A stretch of DNA of 64,000 nt from Adineta ricciae (Eukaryota; Rotifera; Eurotatoria; Adinetida; Adinetidae): contig CAJNOJ010000146.1 of NCBI GenBank assembly GCA_905250025.1, positions 1 through 64,000 on the forward strand. The letters run 5' to 3'. Positions 53,497 through 64,000 of this stretch are shown here, piece after piece; the stretch's first letter is position 1, and each line of letters begins with the position of its first letter. The position numbers and the translations under genes are program-made. The notes beneath the pieces were generated by a model. That model was given only the letters and a program-made list of their open reading frames with translations, had not been told where the DNA came from and made no database searches.

Positions 53497-54182
53497 ATTT
53501 AAAAGACAAAAGTTGCTCTGGCAGACTGATGTTTCCACCAATCTGCGTCTTTTCGTCATCGCAACATGTTTTTCCTATTTGAAGGAATATCTACCTCTTG
53601 GTAAGTTGTAATAAGCAAAGTTACTAGTTTTAGTAAAACCACGACATCTAGTTTGTCTATACACATCTCACTTTCTTTCTTCGTCCTACCTTCGTTCTGC
53701 ACAGTACATGTCAATGAAACAATTCTTAGGCATTTCCAATGTTCATCGGTATCGATAGTCGCTTTTATTTATCTACCTTCTGCGATGAAACAACAGCAGG
53801 GAAGAGAATAACATCAATCATTTTCTTTTCATCTTGATTTAGTGAACGAACTGCTGCTTTGGTAGACTGGCATTTCCACCTATCTGCATCTTCTCGTCAT
53901 CGCAACAGGATTTTTTTGTGTTTATGGTTACCTCTGAGAGTATAGTCTAATAAGTGGCTACTTCGTTCGTCTGCACATGTGTAACTGGGGAAGGACGACC
54001 GAAGAAAGTGATATGTGTACAGACAAACTAGATGTCGTGGTTTTATTAAAACTAGTAACTTTGCTTATTACAACTTACCAAGAGGTAGATATTCCTTTAG
54101 ATAGGAAAAACATGTTGCGATGACGAAAAGACGCAGATAGGTGGAAACACCAGTCTGCCAGAGCAACTTTTCTCTTTTAAAT
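53497..54182. mobile_element. large fold-back element F with about 190-bp arms
   Basis: The left arm (53497-53697) and right arm (53990-54182) are inverted copies, about 94 % identical by eye. For example AGTTGCTCTGGCAGACTG and GTAATAAGCAAAGTTACTAG on the left match the reverse complement of CAGTCTGCCAGAGCAACT and CTAGTAACTTTGCTTATTAC on the right. The 290-bp spacer holds a third, direct and more diverged copy of the arm's outer part near 53850-53910 (TTTCCACCTATCTGCATCTTCTCGTCATCGCAAC; read in two halves). No transposase is present. It sits between the nucleoside transporter and the TIR gene. Confidence 0.85.
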
Positions 54183-54202
54183 CAACGATCAAAAGTGTAG
54201 TT

Positions 54203-56702
54203 TTAGACAAATAAAGTCAGTTTTTTCATTTCACTGATGAAACTTGTGTATTCAATCGGAGAGAGATCATAGTTATTGAATTTTTTCTCCAGTTTCTTCT
54301 GTAGCGAGTCGAAGGAAACAGTTGGATTGTCGTTACAAAACGTGTATAATTGGTATAGAGCAGATCCGTCCATTCCTTTACAAAGTAAAATTAACGGGTA
54401 TAACTTTTTATCATTCATGAAGTCAATGACATGTTGCTGTGACCAATTCTGTATCGGAATTGTTGAGTAGAGACCGTTGGATTGTGGAGGATAGACGTAT
54501 TCAGTATCAGCTACGGGATTGGTCGTGGTAGGCTCTTGCGTTATTTTGGTATTGGATAGTTTACGAATTTCTGTTTTCAGTTGTTCATATGCAGTATTGT
54601 AGTCGAATTTGGAGAAATTGATATAATTCAAATGAGACACAAGTAGACCAAGCCAGCCATCTGGTGAATAGGCAGGAGGTAGTTTGAGCGGAATGATTTT
54701 CGTTTGTCGTTGAAATGCATAGTTACCCTCTCGTTGGCACCATGGACTAATTTTATAACTGTAGGTCATTCCAAGTAAGACTATTTCACTATTTTCAATG
54801 CCATCGGCTATGGCAGCAGGGGTTGAACCGGTCATATTATTCTTATCGATCCAAACGTTGAAGCCATCACGAATCAAATGATCGGCAATTCGATGGCATA
54901 GCTCTTTATCATCATGCGCGTAACTGATCATAACATCGTATTTCTTCGTTTTTCCTGACGTTTCACGATCTTTATTCGATGACGAGAATGATTCATCAGA
55001 TCCACTTACAGCTTTTCCATTTTCTTGCTCACCTTGAATTTGCCACAAAATTCCTTGTGCAGCACTTGATATGGTGCTACCGATTTGTGTATTAGATTTT
55101 GTGTCCGTCGCTAGAATCCGTATTCGACTGATTAGCTCGTCGTTCTTAATGATTGCTAAAGCTACATTCTTTTCGAACGATAGTGTCCACAGAATACTCA
55201 ATGCAAGTGCTAATTCTTGACCGTTGCTCTTGAAAATAACAGTGGATAGTGTTTCTAAATTTCTATTTTGTGCTAACATTTCACTCTTGATTTCATCATG
55301 TTGCACGAGAGCTATCGAAATAAACAAATCGCATCGAAAGATATCAGTCAAAACTTCTGAGTATATACATACTTTTCAAGCCGCAAAGAATCGCTACCAG
55401 CGGCACACCTCGGAACATTCGATCAGGCGACTGCATTGCTTTCGTCAAATATGTAAGGAAAACCGTTGTAATTTCTTTCGCATTGTTCAGTTGTTTGATT
55501 TCAGCTTCATTCAAAATACCAGCTAAGATCAGATAGGCATGTATTCTAATACGATCGTAAGAGGCAATACTGGTAATATTCAGGAAAATCGGTGTGACTG
55601 TTTTCTGTTGTATGATTGAGAGAAGTTTAGAATCGTAGATCATATTATGAAGACCAGTCAGAATCGAATTGATGAGCCATGTTTCAGGTGTCATTTGTTT
55701 GGACGATAGTTTCGAGCAAAGACGTTGATTGCGAAGGATGATTAGCACATATTCAATGATTTTTGGATATTGAAAGATATGAGTTTGGGCACTAGATGAC
55801 GCACTTACCATGGTATCGATTACATGGGTCAGAGCAAGAATGACTGGTGACGTCCAGGTTTGAACATTCGGTAAGAAATATTCTAAAAATTCTACAGATT
55901 GATCAAATAATTGTTCTAATAGTCGATTATGGATTTCCGACGAACGTTTTCCCTTGTAGGCATTTACAAAACCAGGACATCTTTCTAGCAGAAAACGTTC
56001 TAAGATGGTAAACTCGTTGGCGTCATTTGTCAGATTAAGAAATGTCTGCTTGTAATATTTTGAACGAATGAGATCGCTAACAGATATGAGTAAGGGAAAT
56101 ATGGATGGTATTTCGTCAATAGAATGGTCACCAGATGAAGTGTCGAAACTTCGAAAAGTGTTGAGCAGATATGAGAAACTTTCTAAATTGTATTGATCAT
56201 ACGGATCAGTCAGATGTTTTCCATCAGCAGCCATGTTGTCTAAGCACCGCTGCATGATTGATATACATGGCATAGACGATAGAAAAGTTCGATAGATGGT
56301 CGACGGTGTGTCTGAGTTGAACCTTTCTGCGATTTCAGAGAAGAAGATTGCTATATTTCGAAAAGTTAACTTCTCTGTTTGATCCAATTGTTCTGTCGGC
56401 GATAAATTCCATTTCTCGAGGATACTCACCAAACGTTTTTTCAATAGAACAATCAATTCATGATTTATCAACGCAGGTTCAAGTAATTGTTTGATTTTAA
56501 TCTTGTTTTCAGTCAATCGAATATAGAATGCATTCAATTGTAATTGCTCAGTGTCAATATCATGAACTATATTGTCCATTATATTCTCTGTAGTTGCATG
56601 AGTCGTATGGTTAGTAACACTAAAAATGGATCCATTAGATGTTATTGAAAGTCGCTGTATACTATTAGTAGGTCGATCAATTTTACTGCATCCGAAACCC
56701 AT
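54203..56702 (-). CDS. ARM-TIR-SAM protein, predicted NADase/signalling adaptor, 812 aa
   Basis: The only ATG-initiated start is 56702, giving MGFGCSKI, an N-myristoylation sequence (Gly2, Ser6) with a palmitoylatable Cys5. Exon 1 (55373-56702) and exon 2 (54203-55311) join through a 61-bp phase-1 intron. Residues about 50-530 are an all-helical ARM/HEAT-like region. A TIR domain spans about 568-655: KKYDVMISYAHDDKELCHRI, FNVWIDKNNM and SPWCQREGNYAFQRQTKIIP. The Glu of SPWCQRE (about 638) lies where NAD-cleaving TIR domains such as SARM1 have their catalytic glutamate. A SAM-like domain follows at about 732-800 (WSQQHVIDFMNDKKLYPLIL, MDGSALYQLY). SARM1 has ARM-SAM-SAM-TIR, so the order here differs. 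It should sit on the inner face of a membrane. NADase activity is inferred, not shown. It lies 153 bp downstream of the ART gene on the same strand. Confidence 0.88.
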
Positions 56703-56855
56703 ATTTGGCAAAAAACAAATGTCAATTCGCTGTCGTAACGTGCTGTTTATCGGTAGTCAAGGTAAACAATACAAGTTTGTACGCATAATGCAATAGAATT
56801 TATGTCAAGCTGCGAAGAAAAAGTAAAGAAAGATTTTAACAAATCATTTTTATTT

Positions 56856-59396
56856 CTAATCGTCAATGCTCTGTCGTCTACCGTAATTATCCCAAGATGC
56901 TACAGTGTGACTCCAATCTGTGCCATCATATGAGTCATCATTAATTGTTTCTTTATATTCCTCGAGCTCGGATCGTAAATTTGGATCATTAAGATCGAAA
57001 AAAATCAATTGTTGAATTTTCAAACTATTTATGTTAATAAATCGAACGTAATCCATGCCAAGATTTCCTTGTCCATTGCGCACATAAGCAGCACATACCG
57101 TGATCAGCAGGCTCAATTGAGCCAACAACTTAACCAGTCTAGGAAGAATTGAGATCTGGAGGAGCCTCGATTTGTTTTCAAATGGTCGTAAGAATTTTTC
57201 TAATCCATGGAACAGCATCCATTCGCGTACGTATTTCTCATAGCGCCATAAACAGAGAGCCCGATTGTTTATTGCATTTGCTTTGTGATCATCGTTAAAC
57301 TCCTTTCTTGTCATTGCTAATGCAAAATATTGATTGATATTCTTCGGCAGATATCTAGCTTGTTGGTATGGTATGCAAAGAACAATCATAATATCGGCTG
57401 CATAGAGCCAATCTTTTCTTTTCATCAGATACATTTCCAGTGAAACAAGTCTTTTGTCTATGGGAATTCTCGTACTTCCATTATGTTGCAATGTCCATTG
57501 GATTGGCCACTGTTCTTCGTGTACTTCATAGTTATTCAGATTTTCTTTCACAATAGTTTTTGGCACCGTTGCGTTTGGACGTTTCTTCGTTTGTCGAGGT
57601 TTTTCCAGACATTTTCGTACATTCTTCAGATGCTCTTCTATTCTTTTCTTGAAAAGATATTCATTTTCGATGTCCAATGAAAGGCATTTCTCATAGCATT
57701 CTAACGCATAGTTCCATTCACCGATCGCTTGATATTTTTGACCTGTGAGATAGACGCATTCAATAACCTCTCTCGAATGTATTGTACAGAGTGGTTTTAT
57801 ATAATCTTCGTACAAAGCAATGCATCTGGTGGGAATATGCTGTGAACGCTTGTACAATTTAAAGAGTATAGCGAAACTGGAAAAGTTACTCAAGTTCCGT
57901 TGAAACTCAGTACGATAGATTTCCTTCCGTAATGTGATCGCTTTTCGTAACCAGTAATTATTGTCTGTAAAACAATCATAGAACGTAAGGAGTATTGGGT
58001 CTTGACGAATTTTATCCGTTCCCCACTGTTCGATCAAGTTGTTCCACCACATTTGCCAATTCGTTTGCTTAAAGTTGGATTCATCGGTGATATTGTCTTG
58101 CAACATATCTAGTATGGCGGTATAATAGGTTGGATTTGTTTCGGTTTCGATACAATTTATTATATTGAAATAGTGATTATTAAAATCACGTGTCGTACGC
58201 AATACAGGCTCCAACACAATTGGTACCCAAGGACGATCAGAATGGATTGACGGGTCACCAACATATTTCACGCGAAAGTTCGCCATTGGAGCAAACACAA
58301 CCTCTTGCTCTTCAGGCATAACTGATATGGAAGAGATATCGGCGAATGCTTGTGTGCCAAACGTTGTAAATCCTTCTTGATCATAATATTCATGCGTAAT
58401 GATGATTTCAAATAGGCATGGAATACGATTCGCTATGGGGAGTGCAAAATTCAGTGCTACATTAGGATCGAGCGACATTGAACAGAATGTCATCAATTTA
58501 ATAATCGGATTTCTGGACTTCACTACCGAGACGAGATATGCCAATTCCTCTGTACTTAAGTATTGTCCTCGATACAGAGCACGAATTGATCCATCTTTAG
58601 CAAGACGGAATTTACGATAATGTTCAGAGACTTGAGAGTACATATCATATATGAATGGACTAAATTTTCTGATTGTTGCTATGTCTTGCGTCCGCAAAGC
58701 ATGATTGACAATCCGATACAGAAAACTGTCTCGTGTGTATTCTAAAATAGCATTTTCGGCTTTGTATGTTTGTGCAAATTTGTCAATATGTCGAATTACC
58801 CCAGGATTGTTTTCGTAATAAGCACGACATTCAGCAAACATTTCTTTGTAGGAACTTTGTATATGTTTAGGACGATGGCAGATAGCGAGAAGAAATAGAT
58901 GGTACCACTCTGATTTAGCTGTAAGTGCTTGCCGGAAGGATTGTTCGCAAAGTGGCCATCGACCACTGAATTCTTTGATATCGGCATGCAGACGAGTCAA
59001 CAGATTTGTTGGATCTGAAACAACGCAACGTATTTTCTTGGTCTTCTCTCCCCATGTTCGATGTCTGTCAACATCCATACAATATACGTAAATAGTTGTC
59101 ACTTGGACTTCCTGAGCGAATTGAAAAACACATTCTTGTCCTGACGTTCCTGAGATGATTAAAAATATATTCGTATAATAGCGTAAATTATGAATATATG
59201 AAAGACTTGATTCGACATCATGAAATTCCCGTAAACGATCTTCACTGGTAATTTTGAGAAGAGCATCATAAAGACAATGACCGTCGTTGATATTGACGAA
59301 TAAGACAAGATAATTTTCTAAATTATTCTCGCATTTCAAACTCAATGGAAATAAAGTGTCGCCAGTAATATGACGATCAACCGTAGTTACACTCAT
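56856..59396 (-). CDS. ADP-ribosyltransferase (R-S-E class) with TPR-like C-terminus, 846 aa
   Basis: The first ATG in the frame is at 59396 (MSVTTVDRH); the open codons before it start at a TTG and may be intron. A receiver-like N-terminal domain characteristic of bdelloid ART genes comes first (NYLVLFVNINDG, TNIFLIISGTSGQECV, TTIYVYCMDVDRHRTW). The ART domain follows. The first catalytic block is IRALYRGQYLSTEEL with Arg276. The second is MTFCSMSLDPNVALNFA with the STS-like Ser306/Ser308. The third is PEEQEVVFAPM with the E-x-E pair Glu363/Glu365. All three are intact, so arginine-type mono-ADP-ribosylation using NAD+ is expected. The C-terminal half has TPR-like helices (GEWNYALECYEKCLSLDIEN). 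There is no clear membrane anchor. Single exon. Substrate and location unknown; defence or signalling is inference. Confidence 0.88.
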   Translation of the reverse strand: MSVTTVDRHITGDTLFPLSLKCENNLENYLVLFVNINDGHCLYDALLKITSEDRLREFHDVESSLSYIHNLRYYTNIFLIISGTSGQECVFQFAQEVQVTTIYVYCMDVDRHRTWGEKTKKIRCVVSDPTNLLTRLHADIKEFSGRWPLCEQSFRQALTAKSEWYHLFLLAICHRPKHIQSSYKEMFAECRAYYENNPGVIRHIDKFAQTYKAENAILEYTRDSFLYRIVNHALRTQDIATIRKFSPFIYDMYSQVSEHYRKFRLAKDGSIRALYRGQYLSTEELAYLVSVVKSRNPIIKLMTFCSMSLDPNVALNFALPIANRIPCLFEIIITHEYYDQEGFTTFGTQAFADISSISVMPEEQEVVFAPMANFRVKYVGDPSIHSDRPWVPIVLEPVLRTTRDFNNHYFNIINCIETETNPTYYTAILDMLQDNITDESNFKQTNWQMWWNNLIEQWGTDKIRQDPILLTFYDCFTDNNYWLRKAITLRKEIYRTEFQRNLSNFSSFAILFKLYKRSQHIPTRCIALYEDYIKPLCTIHSREVIECVYLTGQKYQAIGEWNYALECYEKCLSLDIENEYLFKKRIEEHLKNVRKCLEKPRQTKKRPNATVPKTIVKENLNNYEVHEEQWPIQWTLQHNGSTRIPIDKRLVSLEMYLMKRKDWLYAADIMIVLCIPYQQARYLPKNINQYFALAMTRKEFNDDHKANAINNRALCLWRYEKYVREWMLFHGLEKFLRPFENKSRLLQISILPRLVKLLAQLSLLITVCAAYVRNGQGNLGMDYVRFININSLKIQQLIFFDLNDPNLRSELEEYKETINDDSYDGTDWSHTVASWDNYGRRQSIDD

Positions 59397-59788
59397 TGTA
59401 CGTAAATAGTCGTGTTCGGAATGTCGACGAGCAAAGCGATGATTCACGTGTAAATCTAAGCCCAACAAGAAAAGTAAGGTCAGTAAATAAACCTTTATCA
59501 ATTGAAAGCGCTACTATCAGTATGATCCAAGGTCTAAAATGTTTCTTTATATACAAGTGATGATGTGAAAAACGAGTCTGTATCGTACTCGTCAAAGAAT
59601 TAGATATAACACAAAATTTCTTTGATCGTCTCATATTTATGTAAATATTTGAAGTGGTTTAATACTGATAAGATCGTTTTACGCACAAATATTTTCAGCA
59701 TATAGATTTATTAATTTAACTTTTTTCTGAATAATTACTCTTGATTTAAATATACAAACGAAAGATACAAATGTTTGTTTGCTCCTCT

Positions 59789-62387
59789 CTAACTTGATAT
59801 TCGTTGTCGATGATCGACCGGTTCATGAACAAATTGTTTTTTTCCTTCAGTGAAGTCAGCAACAACATCGCCATGTCCTTCAACAATCCATTTGGTTGTT
59901 AACAAGCCTTCAATGCCAACAGGACCGCGAGCATGTATACGTCCAGTACTAATACCAACTTCAGCACCTATTCACGAATAAATTAAAGATCAATAATATT
60001 TCGAGTTCTCGATCGTCTCTTACCTAAACCAAATCGGTAGCCATCGGAGAATCGTGTACTGATATTGTGAAAAACACACGCGCTGTCAACATTTGCAGTA
60101 AACTCATCGGCGGCTTTTTCTAAAACATCGAATTCGATTGTTTCTTTAATGTTATATCGAGGAGCGAATGACTCACGATTTTCAGTGACAATTGAATCTG
60201 TGTGATTGGAGCTGAACTTATTGATATGTTCAATTGCATCGTTAACATCATCGACCACTTCGATGCAACATTGTAGATCACCGTATTCAACACGCAACGA
60301 ACTTGCTGGTGGTGGTGGAAATGGAAGCAGAGCAGAAAGACGTGGACCGGAATACACTTTCACCTGTAAGTCGGCAAAACATAAAATTGAATTTATGTGC
60401 AACTTCACAAACTTTTTCCGTACGAAACATATCGATTAATGACTCGAAGAATGGCGTTCGAATTAAATCCTTATGTATTAACAGTGTTTCCATAGCATTG
60501 CATGCACTCGGATAATCACATTTCGAATCTCGTACTAGAAGAAAACCATTCAGCAGAGATTAGAATAGAGGATGTTGACCACTTACCAACACGTAATGCC
60601 ATATCTAAGTTCGCATCTTTATCAATAAATACATGACAAATACCTTCTGCATGACCTAGAACAGGTATTTGTACGCTTTGCTTTTGAACAGAACGAACGA
60701 GGTCGTTGGAACCACGGGGAATAACAAGATCGATATATTTTCCTAATTGAAGTAGATCAGATACTTGTTCACGGGTGTTAATCTAAAAATAGCTTTCCCT
60801 TGTTTAGATTGACGAACAGAACATATTCATTACTGACCAAAGCAATGGTTTCTCGTGGAACGAAAGGCTCCAATGCATCTTGCATTAATTTCGTTAGGAT
60901 TTCATTGGAATATTTCGCTTCGGATCCACCTTTAAGTAGCAAACCATTGCCAGAACATATGGAGAGAGCAGCAATTTGTGGTAAACTATCTGGTCGAGAT
61001 TCGAAGATGACCAGAAGTACACCGATTGGTGTCGTGATCTGTTTCAACATAAGTCCATCTGCTAAACGTGTTTTTCGAATAGTTTGACCTGAAAATATCA
61101 AGATTGAATAGATTGTATTTTACGATATGTCTACTGACCAAGTACATTCGCCTTATTGGCGATCTGTTGGAGACCAACCGCTAGAGTTTTTAGTTTCTTT
61201 TCCGATAGACCAAGACGATTTAACAACGACGGTTTAAGGCCTTCCTTCGCAGCTTCATCTAGATCACGTTTGTTTGCCCGTAGGATATCTTTTGAATGAT
61301 CGATCAAGTTCGACGCCATTTTGTTAATAATCGTCTTTCGCTGTTCAGCAGAAAGTTGGTGTAAGATCCGACTACCATCACGTGCCTTTACCGCTTGCAC
61401 ATCAACTGGTGTTCTTTGTGCGGATGTATTTGTAAAAAATGTTCCGATGCGTTGACCGTTGACAATATTCAAAATACCTTTATCAATTTGGCCATTGCTA
61501 ATAACGACACCAACGTGATGATCAAGTGCCCATGATGCACATTTCACTTTTGATTCCATTCCTCCAGTTCCCACTTTAGATCTCGCACCGAACGAAATTA
61601 ACTGAGCATCTTCTTTCGGACAAAATGTATGCAACAATCTTGAATTTGCTAAATCTGGTGGACCAGTATATAAACCATTAACATCGCTCATGATCAACAA
61701 GAGATCAGCAGATATTAATACAGCTAAACGTGCTGCTAACGAATCATTATCATTAATCACAATTCCATCTCGAGCGGCTACGACTTCATCATCGGTGTCT
61801 GTACAAGGTGCAACAGCATCGTTCGTGTTCAAAATAGGTACAATATTCAGATTGAGTAATTCATTTAATGTTGCTTGAAGATTCTTTCGACTATCGGCAT
61901 TATAAAAATCACTCTTCGTTACCAGAACTTGTGCCACACCGATATTGTACTGTTGAAACATACGTTCATACAGCGACATCAGACCTTTTTGACCGAATGC
62001 CGCACATGCTTGTCGTTGAATAGCCACTCGACTATTGTGAAGAATATCTTTAGGCGAAAGTGATTTTCTCATGGTCATGGTCATCATCGCTTCTTTGCGA
62101 AGAACTTGGCGACCGAATGCAACGGCACCACTGGTAACTAACAACATTTGTCGACCTTCATTCTGAAGTTGAGAAACCTGTTCTACAGTCGATGCTAGAC
62201 GACCAAGTGCAACGCCATCTTCGTTTTCACGTGTTATTAATGCGGTACCAAGTTTAACAATGATTCGACGAGCATCTTTCATATCATTTCGACTTGCTAT
62301 GTGCACATACCTTGAACTAAGAATTCCTTGATTGTGTTGAAGAATCCGACGCCAGGAAAGAACACTCCTTCGATACAAAATCGACAT
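59789..62387 (-). CDS. ALDH18A1: delta-1-pyrroline-5-carboxylate synthase, 778 aa, six exons
   Basis: Exons 61139-62387, 60838-61088, 60587-60782, 60413-60534, 60024-60363 and 59789-59967 join in phase; introns are 49-56 bp. The ATG at 62387 opens a basic mitochondrial presequence ([20 protein letters not shown]). The N-terminal glutamate 5-kinase domain shows [41 protein letters not shown]-like [22 protein letters not shown] and [12 protein letters not shown]. The C-terminal glutamyl-phosphate reductase domain shows [64 protein letters not shown] (catalytic Cys), [37 protein letters not shown] and [16 protein letters not shown]. The bifunctional enzyme converts glutamate to P5C, the committed step to proline and ornithine, in mitochondria. 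Length matches the animal enzyme (about 795). Intact. Confidence 0.95.
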
Positions 62388-62868
62388 TATCTGAAGTGAA
62401 TCGAAATCATGCGTACGTACACAGAATTTATTTCTTTTCACATCAAAGATTCACACTCGTCTTAAAACTATTTGTTCTCCGATACGAATCTGTAGATACT
62501 GAGACTAATTGTACTTTCTTTCAAACCTGATATGTGACGAAATAATTCAAAGAGAAGAAAACAAAGTATAACCATAATCAGCCGTTCTTTATCTCACGAA
62601 AAGATAAGAACGATGTAATAGAGACACTTTCGATTTAGAAAATGCACGAGTCTAGTTATCTTTTTTTATTGACTTCTTTGGGTGAGGGAAAGCACATATG
62701 ATCTAGATTAAATATACAAAAAAAGAAGAAAACAGTTAGAAAAAAAACGAAAAGAATGAGACAATGTGTGACTGGTACCAGAGGAAGTTGTAGATATACG
62801 AATGATAAGCTTCCTGAGAGCTCAATTGACTATTTCTCTATGTAAAATACGAGTATCACAGAAAAATA
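62388..62868. promoter_or_regulatory. upstream region of P5C synthase / downstream region of innexin
   Basis: About 480 bp between two minus-strand genes. No specific element could be supported. Confidence 0.3.
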
Positions 62869-63963
62869 TTAAACATCTGTATCTTTCGATGATTTACTGT
62901 CGGATTTTTCTTTCTTTGTTTGATGTTGTTGATTCATATACGTAGCAAGAGGTGGTAGTGGTGGTGGAATGCGTGCTGGCCGATGTCGATGATTCGGATT
63001 CCCGTTTTGATAATTTGTATTCGTTCCCGGTGTACTCGTATTCGTTTCGTCATTGGTTATTTGCGTTGTTGGAATATTATTCTGATGACGTTGAGAATTG
63101 ACTGTCGAATAAAGCCGATTGAGATCCTTATAACGCGTCCAAAGTTTATTGATGATTTCCGTAACCACAAGATCGCTACTATTCATTGAAAGTAAACGCG
63201 CGAGAAATACACCATCGTCTTTTAAATAATGTAAGACAAATTCGCGTGTTTGTTGACGTTCTTCCTGTGGATTATAGGAGGATATGATACCGAGATGACG
63301 TTTGATGAACTGAACTTTTTCGCCTAGAAGACAAACAAGAAGGCAACTTGTTGTTTTTTTTGAACAAATTTCAAATCCAAATGGATGTTGACGACTAACA
63401 ATCTTGACATACGCCAGAGGCAATCTTCATGAAGAACTCTCGATAATCAAGTGCCATTTGGTTTTCTCATTTGTTCAAAAAGGAAAAAAAGCGTTTTTCC
63501 TCTCGATCAACTGTCTTTGATCGGACTTCGACGGGAAAATCAATAAAGTATGAAAACAAGCAGACTATTATCTTGAAAACGTTTCGGATCATTTAACTGA
63601 GTCGAAAAACTGTCCGGAAAATTAATCTAAACGTCAATACTTTTATGCAAAAAGGCCTTAAACTATATTGACAAATTTCTTCAACAGACGCTCAAATTTC
63701 ATTAATATCAAAGCTGGCGACAAGATTTTCTACTTACGTGGTATAGTACACTGATACAACCATAGTAGAAAATCATATAATGTGGCTGAAAGGAAGAAAA
63801 CAAAAGTACAAAGAATACTCGGAAGAACATCCTTTTACCAGCGCTGATTGATATAAGCCAAAACCATTGAATAATAAAAATGACTTCATTAAACAAATTG
63901 ATTCGCAAGACACATTGAACGGTATAGAAATGATTGATGCCAATTTCTCGGATTTTGAAATCA
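62869..63963 (-). CDS. innexin gap-junction protein, 3' portion (5' end beyond window)
   Basis: Three exons join in phase: 63839-63963, 63738-63785 and 62869-63323. Introns are 53 bp and 414 bp, and an upstream intron runs off the window. The first exon reads REIGINHFYTVQCVLRINLF, then NEVIFIIQWFWLIS. This matches the innexin block ending the second extracellular loop and entering TM4 (YTVQCVLxINxFNExIFxFxWFW). The second exon continues the helix, and the third begins EKVQFIKRHLGI and contains FVLHYLKDDGVFLARLLSMN..DLVVTEIINKLWTRY, the conserved innexin C-terminal region. The tail is rich in N, T and P. Innexins form intercellular channels and hemichannels. No defect is seen in the part present. 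Confidence 0.93.
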
Positions 63964-64000
63964 CTACAAAAGCAAAGTTAGAAGAATATGAATTCTTTGT

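Noticed and set aside
53285-53611. 108-aa and 84-aa frames upstream of the nucleoside transporter
   Set aside because: They run into the fold-back arm and are antisense to the probable 5' UTR; no conserved content.
59397-59501. N-terminal extension of the ADP-ribosyltransferase with a signal-peptide look
   Set aside because: It begins with TTG and contains intron-like GTTTAT...GGGCTTAG; the first ATG at 59396 is preferred.
54203-62387. Idea that TIR, ART and P5C synthase form one operon-like pathway
   Set aside because: P5CS is a conserved multi-exon housekeeping gene with its own 390-bp spacer. Nothing links proline synthesis to the other two beyond position.
1-64000. Search for tRNA, rRNA, CRISPR and telomeric (TGTGGG)n repeats
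   Set aside because: None could be supported by eye on either strand. Isolated TGTGGG strings occur but not in tandem.

Overview
The window looks like nuclear DNA of a bdelloid rotifer (Adineta/Rotaria type). It is AT-rich, most introns are 49-63 bp, and the gene families are the ones bdelloids expand: NHL-repeat proteins, LDLa/EGF proteins ending in a 7TM domain, small rhodopsin-like receptors, F-box tandem arrays, ADP-ribosyltransferases with a bdelloid N-terminal domain, pentapeptide-repeat proteins and bacterial-looking enzymes. There are no bacterial operon features. The species call is inference from family content; no search was run.

Layout. 1-2261 (-): 5' part of a cadherin gene. 2.9-4.6 kb: minisatellites. 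5.7-7.0 kb (+): NHL gene with a kelch exon. 8.5-9.6 kb: two decaying genes (histidine phosphatase; LDLa/EGF protein). 10.0-14.7 kb (-): large LDLa/EGF/7TM receptor in one exon. 15.0-18.7 kb: DNA-transposon debris (mariner and hAT fragments, three fold-back elements) around a conserved type II membrane protein that is broken by an assembly gap. 19.2-21.9 kb (-): perforin-2/MPEG1-like gene split by an insert that carries a MITE. 23.1-24.1 kb (-): 7TM receptor. 25.2-26.1 kb: NHL pseudogene. 26.7-28.5 kb (+): SPRY-like plus beta-rich protein. 28.7-30.7 kb (-): unclear membrane-protein remains. 32.0-33.6 kb (-): pentapeptide-repeat membrane protein. 34.2-40.2 kb (+): three F-box paralogues, the middle one dead. 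40.4-43.5 kb (-): FAD monooxygenase and a small secreted protein. 44.8-45.8 kb (+): 7TM receptor. 46.0-47.5 kb (+): p97/CDC48 paralogue interrupted by a gap. 49.1-50.6 kb (-): condensation-domain acyltransferase. 52.0-53.3 kb (-): equilibrative nucleoside transporter. 54.2-59.4 kb (-): ARM-TIR-SAM protein and an ADP-ribosyltransferase, head to tail. 59.8-62.4 kb (-): P5C synthase (proline synthesis). 62.9-63.96 kb (-): 3' part of an innexin.

Housekeeping genes (P5CS, innexin, nucleoside transporter, cadherin) have ordinary multi-exon or intact structures. They are mixed with accessory genes and decaying copies, as expected of a bdelloid accessory-rich region. The most notable association is the adjacent pair of predicted NAD+-consuming proteins at 54.2-59.4 kb. 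One is an 812-aa ARM-TIR-SAM protein whose first ATG opens a myristoylation/palmitoylation motif. The other is an ART of the R-S-E class whose stop codon lies 153 bp upstream of the TIR gene's ATG. Two single-N gaps (17717, 46681) coincide with broken genes, and each is flanked by 101 bp of suspicious sequence, so the gene models there must not be read literally.
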